Shown here piece by piece: positions 56,116 through 64,000 of a stretch of DNA of 64,000 nucleotides (the first letter of the stretch is position 1; each line of letters opens with the position of its first letter). The notes beneath the pieces were generated by a model, which was not told the DNA's origin, ran no database searches, and saw only the letters and a program-made list of their open reading frames with translations. A program made the position numbers and the translations under genes. Source of the DNA: Hetaerina americana (lineage: Eukaryota > Arthropoda > Insecta > Odonata > Calopterygidae); NCBI GenBank assembly GCA_022747635.1, contig JAKTNV010000020.1:2393501-2457500 (forward strand), in the 5' to 3' direction.

Positions 56116-58173
56116 TCATGCACGCAACATTTTCCAGACATAGTAGCATGTGAAATCAAACTTTGGTTTCTATAGTTGACTATTAGTAGCTTTTGCGTCT
56201 AATGCACTGAGGAGTGACCTGAAATCCTTTCTTTTTCCAATATTAGAGGGGCTGAAGTTATTTACCTGGAGGTTGGCACAACTTGGCACCATCAGCATCT
56301 TGAGATAAAACATCATCGGTAATCAGGGGAAGCAACGAATCCACGGGGGGGGGACCCGTCGCGTCAGGCAGGAACGTCAACGAACTCCTTTGCACCTAAG
56401 AGGTTGGGCGTCACTGATTCAGATTCCGAGGAAATCAAGCGAAGAGCGTATCCCGTGATGACAGGCACCTCCATCACATTGAACCAAAAACCAAAATATC
56501 CCTCCGAATCATTCCTCTGCTGGGAAATCGCTATAGGGGGCAATGAGAGCCACAAGGGACACCGTCGGATCCCCACCCTCCGCCTATTAATATGGGATTA
56601 TTTTACGTGGTAAGAGTTGATAATCATGGCTAGGGACCTTCTCTCGTCGACGGAATGGAGATAATGAGAAGGAACTTCGATTCTCATTTGGAGAAATGTC
56701 TTCGGCGGACCAATCGGAGAGCACACATATTTTATTAAAGATTTCAAATTATTTTCCCTGCCCTGCCTCGAATTTCACTTAATTATCTAATGGGCTTTTT
56801 TTGCGCCCACCCACGCAAAAGACTCGGAAATTTATTGGAAAGAGCGCGATGGTCGACGGGGGAGACGTGGAGGGCGTGGCGGAGGGGGCGGGGGATAGTT
56901 TGGGTGAAGGGGTGGGAAGAGGAGGCGAGGCGGGAGTGGGGGGCGGTGGAAGGGGGAGCATTCACTCCAGGATTGGGCGTCATATCTCCTCCGTCTCTTC
57001 TTGGAAAGCGTTCAAATGGCGTGGCTAATTGAGTCGGGGAGAAGGGCGTGGGGGGGAGGAAGAGTTTTCAAATGATGCAGGCGAGGTTTTCTCTGGGGTG
57101 TTGGGCAGAGGTGGCTGATTGGAGGGAAGGAGGGCGAGGGTGATCGGGGGCATCCTTGTTGGTGTGTGCGTGGGGGAGGGAGGGGGGGTCTCCAGAAGTG
57201 CCAGGAAGCTTCCATGGCGCCAATCGGATCCAGGTCCAGCAATTAGCCTCGGAGCCGTGCCACCTCCGGTTTTCAAATTCAAGCCCGCTGCCTTCGGGGC
57301 TCCACCTTCAAGGATTACTTCCTTCTTAGCTGAAACTGTCCCGAGGTTAATCAACACTCAGCAAGGAACAGCACGCTCAAGAAACGATAGCGTCCTCGTG
57401 GACGAATCTCCTCCGGGTTTTATCTCGGATTTGATTCTTCCTGAGCGCGTCACACTCTTCATTGACGGCTGGGTTCAGGTATCTGAGAGAGGCGCCGAGT
57501 TTAGATGGACCGCGACACGTGCTCCTAAATTGACGCCGGTGCGTTATAGTCTCTGGTGTATGATTTACAGGCAAGGGTTAACCTCTCCCCTCGCGTCCCT
57601 TGGTCACAAAGAAGAGATAAGATTAGAGCCAAGATTAGAGGAAGGAAGGACCATTAGGTCTCAATTTCGCCAAAATAAAGACCTCAATCTATCTCATAGA
57701 TTGAGGCCTAGCCTTCCAAGCACTTCCCGTTTCTCACAAACCTAACACCGTCTGTCCGCATTCTTTATCTGTACAGGAGAGACATGCTATTACAATATAA
57801 TATTACAACAACGCATTTGTGATGCGCTGATTTGTTACAATACCCCTTTGGAATGAATGGTGCTGCGAGAGAGGAACGAACCCCTGGCTCCATCTTTTCC
57901 ACGATTAGCCTCTCGTCAATTTTTCACGGTAGGGTCAGAAATGGTGCATAAGTCATTTCCAAACGTGCACCACACGTAATACTTACCTTCTGCTTCGAAT
58001 GATTTAAGTAGAACGAGGCCCTTCTCGATATTTCGTTCAATTCGTGAAACCATATCCCAGTATATATGTATGTGTACATTGTAACCCTCGTATGCAGTGC
58101 TTTAGTTGCTATAATCTATTCTACGCAATATTCTACTCTTACCACTATTTCGAAAATAACAGCCTCTCCAAAG
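56116..58173. other. Unassigned sequence upstream of the Delta exon
   Basis: No exon or element recognised. The 208-codon frame at 57119-57745 has no family motif and overlaps purine-rich DNA. A perfect hairpin (CCTCAATCTAT, loop CTC, ATAGATTGAGG) lies at 57682-57706. If the Delta exon is real, this is intron. Confidence 0.4.
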
Positions 58174-58412
58174 CGACACCTGAGAGCCACCACTAAGGTG
58201 TGTGGCAGGGGGTGATTACTCACCAGGATAATTTTGACCCGAATATGATCCTTCCGCGTTCGGACGATGGCGGCTATAATAAATGTTCATCATCACTGCA
58301 AAAGATACCCCCTTCCAATTCATGCAAGAGCTTCAATCTGTAATTTAACCTACGCTCTATTTAGTGATTTTCCAACCTAGCTGCTCTTATATTTTGGCTA
58401 CGCTACTAAGTT
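58174..58412 (-). mobile_element. LINE family C 3' fragment upstream of the Delta exon
   Basis: The minus strand matches the thumb end and 3' UTR of the copy at 42791-43195 (shared GTAGCxxAxxATATxxGAGCAGCTA and the terminal hairpin block CACCCCCTGCCACACACC...CAGGTGT). It ends within about 60 bp of the splice acceptor of the exon at 58471. Heavily diverged from the 42.8-kb copy. Confidence 0.75.
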
Positions 58413-58428
58413 CACGCGTGTACCCCTG

Positions 58429-58470
58429 TACTAATCCTTTTTTCCTCTCTCTCTCTCTCTCTCTTAACAG
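58429..58470 (+). other. Splice acceptor of the Delta exon
   Basis: A branch-point-like CTAAT at about 58431, a long pyrimidine run (TTTTTTCC then a CT repeat) and TTAACAG ending at 58470. The exon reads in phase 0 from 58471. Conserved Delta residues begin immediately after the AG, which supports this as the true exon start. Confidence 0.8.
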
Positions 58471-58872
58471 GGAACATACTCGCACTCCGTGGAGGCTCTC
58501 AATGGGTCGGTGTCTGACAATGATACCAACCACACGCCCCTGGCGAGACTGACGACCCAGGGCCACCTTGAAGTGGGAGCGGCGTGGTCTCGTGTCGACG
58601 CCAGATCCAACGGCGAGGGAACGCTTCCTTCTGGCGATATCCTTCCGGGGGGTAAAGCTAGTCTTCGCTTCGGAGCCCGTGTGGCATGCAACGCTCATTA
58701 CTGCGGCCCGGGGTGTGCCAATTTGTGTCGTCCACGCCACGACAATTTCGGTCACTACACCTGCTCCGCGGCTGGACACCAAGTGTGCCTTCCCGGGTGG
58801 GAAGGAGACTACTGCAGCACTCCGAGCTGCCTGCCAGGATACCACGCAGAACATGGTCACTGCAACAAGCCC
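58471..58872 (+). CDS. Delta-type Notch ligand, exon with the DSL domain (possibly a broken copy)
   Basis: 134 codons, open throughout. Residues 1-72 resemble the end of the Delta N-terminal region: GTYSHSVEAL aligns with the GTFSLIIEAL part and LARLTTQGHLEVGAAWS with the LxTQRHLTVGEEWS part of known Deltas. Residues 73-115 form a DSL domain; cysteine codons at 58687, 58714, 58726, 58762, 58786 and 58813 have spacing 8-3-11-7-8, with CRPRHDNFGHYTC and VCLPGWEGDYC. EGF1 starts at CLPG and breaks off after CNKP. Delta is a membrane ligand whose DSL domain binds Notch on the neighbouring cell. Oddities: an extra Cys at 58702, Tyr instead of the second EGF1 Cys at 58840, a Gly-rich insertion before the DSL, and a LINE directly downstream. 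A GC donor (GCAAGC at 58873) is possible; no GT donor is seen. Homology is strong; whether the copy functions is open. Confidence 0.85.
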
Positions 58873-58873
58873 G

Positions 58874-59860
58874 CAAGCTCCGTCTTTTTGCTGACGATGC
58901 GGTGTTTTACGGGGACATTCGAAGTCGCGATGACAGAGTCACGTTAGCTAACGACCTAAATGCAATCCAGACTTGGTGCGAAACATGGCAATTGGAATTA
59001 AATTTGAAAAAATGCGTAGTAATACATTTTTGGGAAAGGAGTAATTCCCTCCCATTTCGTTACAAATTGAAACAAAAAGAAATTGCGAGGGCAGATTCCT
59101 TCAAATACTTGGGTGTAACAATTACTCACGATCAGTCCTGGGGAAAGGACATACGGGATATATGCGTTCGTGCTAATAAAAAATTGGGATTTGTAAAATG
59201 AGTGATGGGTAAATGTGACGAAAAAGTGAAGGAACGATGTTTCCTTGCCCTAGTCATGCCCCACCTAGAGTATGCCGCCAGTATATGGGATCCTCAAGAA
59301 ATAAATTTAATTTCGGAATTGGAACGAGTTCAGCGGAGGGGGGCTAGATTTGTCAAAAATTGTTATGACCAACGCAGTAGCGTAATTACTTTGCTAGAAA
59401 ATTTAGGCTGGGATTCCCTTACACAGCGGCGTTTACAATATAGATTAAACTTATTAAAAACATTTAAAAATAGGTCCTTTTCCGATGACATCAAGAACAT
59501 AATACGAACCTCAACATATTACGGGCGGAGGGATCACGAATATAAGATTAGAGAGATTGACTGCAAGACAGACAGATTTAAATGGTCATTTTTTCCAAGA
59601 ACAGTAAGAGACCAGAATGCTTATAATCGAAATCCCCCAGGAGCCGGCTCGACATGATAAGTATTAACCTACAAGGTAGCAAATGCGCGTGGTTATACGA
59701 TTATATTTATATATTTTTTTGCAGGTTCCCCTCACCTTTCCCCATCCATTTGTAAAACCCTAACCCCCTCATCTCTTACCCTTTCCTCCTGGTGCTGCAC
59801 CCCCTGCTACACATCTTTTTGGTGGCTTGCAGGGTATGGATGTAAATGTAGATGTGGATG
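58874..59860 (+). mobile_element. LINE family B, 5'-truncated, abutting the Delta exon
   Basis: Begins abruptly at KLRLFADDAVFYGDIRSRDD, in a different frame from the exon before it, and runs through the thumb and C-terminus to a stop at about 59655. A short 3' UTR follows with the hairpin block ACCCCCTGC...GCAGGGT and a tail of GGATGTAAATGTAGATGTGG type ending near 59860. Close to family A in protein and tail but separate in UTR. It joins the Delta exon within one or two bases of CNKP. Confidence 0.92.
58875..59657 (+). pseudogene. LINE family B reverse transcriptase C-terminal part
   Basis: Two frames in the same phase split by one TGA at 59199-59201, where relatives have Arg (GFVK-R-MMGKC). 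Motifs: FADDAVFYGDIRS with both aspartates, IQTWCETWQLELNLKKCVVI, FKYLGVTITHDQSWGKDIRD, VKERCFLALVMPHLEYAASI, WDPQE, RVQRRGARFVKNCYD, LLENLGWDSLTQRRLQ and SFFPRTVRDQNAY. Apart from the stop it is almost undamaged, which indicates a fairly recent insertion. Confidence 0.9.
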
Positions 59861-59864
59861 AAGT

Positions 59865-61250
59865 TTATCGTAAACCCGTTTTACAAATCCAGCTCCCCTA
59901 CGCTGCTCGCATTCCAATTCGGCAATTAATCCAGGATCCCAAATGCTAGAAACATATTATAAATGAGGCCTAACCTGCGAAAGATAACATTTTTCTTTGA
60001 CCTTTTCACCACATTTACCCAGTGATATCCTAAATATGAGATCTAAATAGAATGAGAATTTCCAAAGCTATATCCTTAAATATACGAGCGAGTATTCCAT
60101 CAGGCCCGGAAGATTTATTAGGCTTATTGTTTTTCAGCAAATGTTCTATTCAATTATACGACATTTCAATTTTGGGCATCGGTTGAATCGGTTTTGAATT
60201 CGTTGACACTTTCCAAAATTCCTTCTTGTCATTCACCCTAAATATTTTTTAATCATAAGGGATCATTATGTGTCGCTATTATTTAATTTCTCAATTATTG
60301 TGTCACTCAAGATATCATCCCTAATATTTTTCATCTTGGCATGACATGGCCTTTGACGTTGCAATGTTTTTCTATCAACCGCGTTGTACCATCTAGGTTC
60401 CGTGGTATCATTTATAAATTCACTGGGAATGAACTTGTTGACTTCTGAGCGCGTGATCTCAAGGAAGTGAGTCCACCTATCCTCAGTATTTTGGAGATTA
60501 ATATCTTCTTAAAAACTGGCAAATTGACTCTGTATTACGTACTTTATGCCACTGTAGTCCCCTACTTTAAACAAGTAAATTTTCCCTTTAGGCTTCTTAT
60601 TTCGGACTCCATGAAACGAAAACTTAGCATTTACTGCCGTGTGGTCACTAATTCCTTTTATAGTTTCTATCGTTAAGACTGTTCGGGAGTATTCGTTGCT
60701 AACAAATCAAGAATATTATCACCCCTATTTTGTGAAGTGACAATTTGATGCAATGAGTTAAACGTAAAAGAGTTTAATAGCGATTCGCAGATATATTTGT
60801 CTCTACCCTCAGTTTTAAAAATATATGTGCTCCAGTCAATAGCAGGGACATTGACATCTTTACCGATTATAACGCCATGATCGTTGTATTGGGATAAGAA
60901 ACCTTTGATTTTCTGATCTAATTCTAGTGTTGTATTACGAGTATCTTTGTTATCCAGCGGCCTGGAAAATTCGCATGAATAAATTTCTTTTGGATTGACG
61001 ACTTTTAATTGAGCACCAAACGCTTTCCAAATCATTAGCTGGAATTTCCTTCTCGAAGCTTCGAAGCTCTGATGGCGCAAGGATTTTAAACTACAATAAA
61101 GTCACTAGTCCAATTCAATTTCCACGGTCATTTCTGTATAAGGAAAAGGATTTTGGAAAACTTTCACCGCCAGAAATACTAACGGGTAACCAGCTTTCTG
61201 TCCAAATAATTATACCTGCGCCTTGTTTTGAATAAAGTGATTATATTCTA
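59865..61250 (-). mobile_element. LINE (family A/B relative), minus strand, internally deleted
   Basis: Right to left: an endonuclease at 61080-60673 with VVNPKEIYSCEFSRPLD, VIIGKDVNVPAIDW (usual form GGDFNLPGIDW) and NRGDNILDLLATNTPEQS; a linker near 60395 with EPRWYN, RKTLQRQRPCHAKMK; and RT finger motif SSGPDGILARIFKDIA near 60100. Then, at about 60025, comes a jump straight to thumb sequence (VNVVKRSKKNVIF, EQRRGAGFVKR) at 60010-59870. The whole palm is missing. It lies tail to tail with the family B copy ending at 59860. Confidence 0.8.
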
Positions 61251-61855
61251 CGACTTTGTTTTCTAAACTTCGGCTATTAACTGCAAATACAGATAATGTT
61301 TCCTTGGAAGTAACAGTTTGCTATGACTCTTTCGCGTTGACTCTCTGCGGATTTGAGTTAAAATTGGTTTGGAGCAAATGTAAGAACAATTTTCAATCAA
61401 AAATATACATTAGATTCCCAACTTTTACTGTAATCGCGACGAATAAACGTATATCAGTAAAAATCAATAATATTTTCAATGGAATGACTACTTTATACTA
61501 TAAACGAAGCACGTGGCCCGGGGAATGAATCTGAGGGAATGTTATGAATGCGAGAGTGTGTGATTGGTCAGGGGCGGCGGAGAAGATGAGAGAAGGAAAT
61601 GAGAGAGAGAGAGAGAGAGGGCTTTTGAGAACAAGGTGGAGGGAAGGAAAGGCAAAAGGGTCTTTCGATATTGGCGGTGCCGGAAGATGGCGTTGGCTTT
61701 CGGCAATTGTCATCACTCGAGACTACTCGAATAATGGCGATGTCTGAAGAAAGTATTCATCCTAATCTCAGCATTTTGAGTATCGGCATTATTTCCACCT
61801 TGACGGAAGAATCCACGAATCCATAAGGAAATAAGAGACTTTTTTGCAACTTCCA
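61251..61855. other. Unassigned sequence with (GA)n microsatellite
   Basis: A GA repeat at about 61601-61619. No gene recognised. Confidence 0.45.
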
Positions 61856-62139
61856 TAGCATGCCTAGGCACGAACGTCCATGCGGGGGAACCTCACCAGC
61901 AGCAGATGACATGATCAAGCTTCAACAAGACCACCTGACCTGGAAGACCACCACCTCACCTGAATCCGACCTACGGTGAAGGAGCTAGGAAGGATACCTG
62001 GAGAACAACCTACCTACTGAGGAAAACCCACTGGACAACCTACTGAGATTTCGACGTACGCCTCCCTTGGACTATTCTCCTGGATACTTCTAACCCTGGT
62101 TGCTGACATCATTGAATAATCGAGGGACAGCGCAGCAAG

Positions 62140-63313
62140 ATGCCCGTGGCTCCCAATATGGAAATCGTGCCGCCGCCAGCGGACATTAGGACTCTTCTCG
62201 ACCAGCAGCCGGGAAACACTTCTTCAAACCCTATTCATAGTGTCGGCGCTCTAAATATGGACGTTCCCATGCATCAGAACGGGCCGTCTGCCCCTGCAGC
62301 GAAATTAAACGACGACTGGCGACACGTCAAGGATCCCAGAGGATCCGGGAAGCGTAGCGCACAATTCCTCTCCATTGAAGGAGCAACTAATAAGCGCCCG
62401 GTATGCCGAATACTCACCGCTCCTTACGGACCAGGACACGGACATCTCTTCTGCTCCCGTGGCGATGGAGGCTGACGATTCATCTGCACCATCTGTATCC
62501 CCGGCAAGCCGAAACAAGGAACCACGCCCCCCGGCACTCATCATATACGATGTAGTAGACCACGCGGCCTTGCTGAAACTTTTCCGATCCAAGGCAACGG
62601 CCAAATCCTTTACTGCAATCCACACAGCCGACTCTACGAGACTTCAACGAAAGACTGCGCCTGATTATGCGGCCGTAAAGCAGCTCCTGGTGCAGTCAAA
62701 TGCACAATTCTCGACCTGGGGCCCGAAAACGCAACGAGTCAATTTCTACGCGGTTCTTGGGCTTCCGTGCACCTACCCAGCTGAGCTACTGAAAGAGGAT
62801 ATCGATGCCATGGAGATTCCAGGGGAACGGGTGCATCTGGTGCGGCAGGGAATCTTATTCCTTGTCGTAGTCAAGGTAAACCCTGAATGACAAACAAAAG
62901 ATATGCTTGCCATAAGATACATCGGTAATTCCCGTGTCAGGGTGGCAAAATATGAGCACACGGAGCCACAAATGTGTCACCGGTGCACCCGATTCGAACA
63001 CACATTTTCCAAATGCACGGCAGCCCCGCGATGCTACAAGTGTGCTGGTGCACATGAAAGCACCCAATGCCCGCACAAGGAAAGAATGAAGACCTGTTGC
63101 CGTAACTGCGGAGGAAACCATCCTGCATTTATCAGGACCTGCCCTGTCTACGCCAAACAGAAGGAGATGAGGATGGCCAGCCTCCGGAGGAAAGGCGCAC
63201 CAACCCAGGGGGCGAAGAACACCGCCGCTGAAACAGAGCTGCCTTCTCATCAACAGAAGACGCTTGGTACCTTCAACGCGTGGAAGCCGGGACACCCGAT
63301 CAACGCAACCTAA
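62140..63313 (+). pseudogene. jockey-like ORF1 (gag-like, three CCHC knuckles)
   Basis: Likely start ATG 62140 (MPVAPNMEIVPPPADIRTLL). A frameshift between about 62375 and 62470 moves the reading to the frame of 62375-62890, which includes PALIIYDVVDHAALLKLF, RVNFYAVLGLPCTYPAELL and LVVVKVNPE. One in-frame TGA at 62888 interrupts it. The reading resumes in phase, and from ATG 62903 the RNA-binding part has knuckles C25-C28-H33-C38, C44-C47-H51-C56 and C66-C69-H73-C80. In jockey elements this protein packages the RNA and is needed for retrotransposition. Two lesions make this copy defective. Confidence 0.87.
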
Positions 63314-63564
63314 CGTCCAATCATGTGCAAGCGCCTTGACTTTCCTCCACTCTCGACGCCGGCTTCGGTCGCCAGGGAGACGGCGGAAGGAATAAAAAAT
63401 TCCTCTTCTCCAGAAGAGACGGGCTGCAGACTCGCAGATGCCGGCGCCAACTTTGGTTACATCCCTCTCATCCATCCTGGAAGCATTGACGTCCTCTGCT
63501 GCACTATTTCAACAACAGCTGCAAGCTTTAACTGTCGCCTTTACCGCTATTTTTCCAAACCAAA

Positions 63565-64000
63565 ATGGACCATAGGCGGGAATCAAATAAATCTATTATC
63601 CTAGCCACATGGAATGTCAGCGGCGCTTTGAAGCGAAAGTCCCCTGAATTGCTTGCCTTTCTACGGAAGGCAAGAATCTCAATCGCCTGTCTGCAAGAGA
63701 CTCATCCCCATCCTGGAACTTCATACGCCGTTCCAGGCTATGCAGTTTACCGAGATGACCGGCAAACAAGAGGAGGGGGCACGGCGGTCCTCGTTTCGCT
63801 GGTCCTCGTTGACCTGATTGCGAGAAAAATTGACCTACCAGCTCGACTGCATCTAGAGGCGACTGCAATTGAAGTAGATACTTCGCTCGGCTCTCTCACA
63901 GTGGTGTCACTCTATCTCCCCCCAAAACGACCTCTAGCCACACGGGACTTCGTAGTCATCTTCTCCGGGTCACGGCCGTCGCTTTTTCTCGGGGATCTAA
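63565..64000 (+). CDS. jockey-like ORF2 N-terminus: APE-type endonuclease (partial)
   Basis: Open from ATG 63565 to the window edge, about 145 codons, with no stop. Endonuclease motifs: SIILATWNVSGAL (metal-site Asn at residue 17), ISIACLQETH (catalytic Glu at residue 45), YAVYRDDRQTRGGGTAVLVS and LTVVSLYLPPKR. The protein nicks target DNA and would continue into reverse transcriptase beyond the window. The ATG was chosen because it precedes the first motif by a normal distance; the spacer before it has stops in this frame. Confidence 0.9.
   Translation, partial: MDHRRESNKSIILATWNVSGALKRKSPELLAFLRKARISIACLQETHPHPGTSYAVPGYAVYRDDRQTRGGGTAVLVSLVLVDLIARKIDLPARLHLEATAIEVDTSLGSLTVVSLYLPPKRPLATRDFVVIFSGSRPSLFLGDL

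Larger units (their letters stand above)
61856..64000 (+). mobile_element. jockey-like LINE, 5' half, runs off the window
   Basis: Order: 5' leader with proline/threonine-coding-like sequence, ORF1 (gag-like, 62140-63313), a spacer of about 250 bp, and ORF2 starting at ATG 63565 with the endonuclease. This two-ORF layout, three-knuckle gag and APE endonuclease are characteristic of the jockey clade. The 5' boundary is uncertain (somewhere between 61780 and 61900) and the 3' part lies beyond 64000. Confidence 0.88.

Noticed and set aside
57682..57706. Perfect 11-bp hairpin with 3-nt loop
   Set aside because: Real as a structure, but a single short palindrome with no T-run or conserved context is expected by chance in a window this size.
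57119..57745. 208-codon plus-strand frame upstream of the Delta exon
   Set aside because: I checked it as a possible Delta N-terminal (MNNL) exon. It has no conserved cysteines or MNNL-like residues and begins in purine-rich low-complexity DNA.

Overview
This window is gene-poor, repeat-rich animal DNA. The best fit is an arthropod nuclear genome, probably an insect. The evidence is several families of jockey/CR1-like and RTE/L1-like non-LTR retrotransposons (LINEs), at least three mariner-type transposons, tRNA-derived SINEs, and one exon of a Delta-type Notch ligand behind an animal-style splice acceptor. There are no bacterial operons, ribosome binding sites or CRISPR arrays. The species cannot be named from the sequence.

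The only host protein-coding sequence I can support is one exon at 58471-58872 (+). It carries the end of the Delta N-terminal region, a complete six-cysteine DSL domain and the start of the first EGF repeat. It has a good splice acceptor, but its 3' edge runs directly into a 5'-truncated LINE with no GT donor between them. It also has an extra cysteine in the DSL and lacks the expected second cysteine of EGF1. Either it is a degenerate or duplicated exon, or a working gene whose intron uses a non-canonical GC donor with a LINE only bases away. If the gene is real, much of the window may be intron of the Delta locus.

Layout. 0-6 kb: unassigned DNA with two pieces of LINE family A (tail TGTAGATG). 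6.0-6.9 kb: an internally deleted mariner with intact terminal inverted repeats. 8.57-8.88 kb: a tRNA-derived SINE with a perfect 10-bp target duplication. 9-19.9 kb: mostly unassigned, with a TA microsatellite, a CpG-rich patch near 15.5 kb and the 3' end of an RTE-like LINE at 16.0-16.9 kb. 19.9-23.3 kb: the longest family A copy (minus strand), with a 70-bp tip of the same family nested in it. 27.7-34.2 kb: three more family A copies, the last with a nearly intact reverse transcriptase, plus a SINE. 34.25-35.6 kb: a cluster of three long hairpins or inverted repeats with hammerhead-ribozyme-like cores, recalling Penelope-like elements; relics of the same kind lie near 27.1, 38.3 and 40.6 kb. 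40-43.6 kb and 47.9-49.7 kb: decayed RTE-like LINEs with other elements nested inside. 51.1-52.6 kb: another LINE family. 53.6-54.0 kb: a short mariner derivative. 54.9-56.1 kb: a minus-strand RTE-like LINE with a SINE inside. 58.2-61.3 kb: the Delta exon with LINE fragments on both sides. 61.9-64.0 kb: the 5' half of a jockey-like LINE that runs off the end of the window.

The genes do not form a pathway. The window is a layered record of retrotransposition and cut-and-paste transposition, with insertion order readable from nesting at 20.58, 30.38, 42.8, 48.5 and 55.5 kb.
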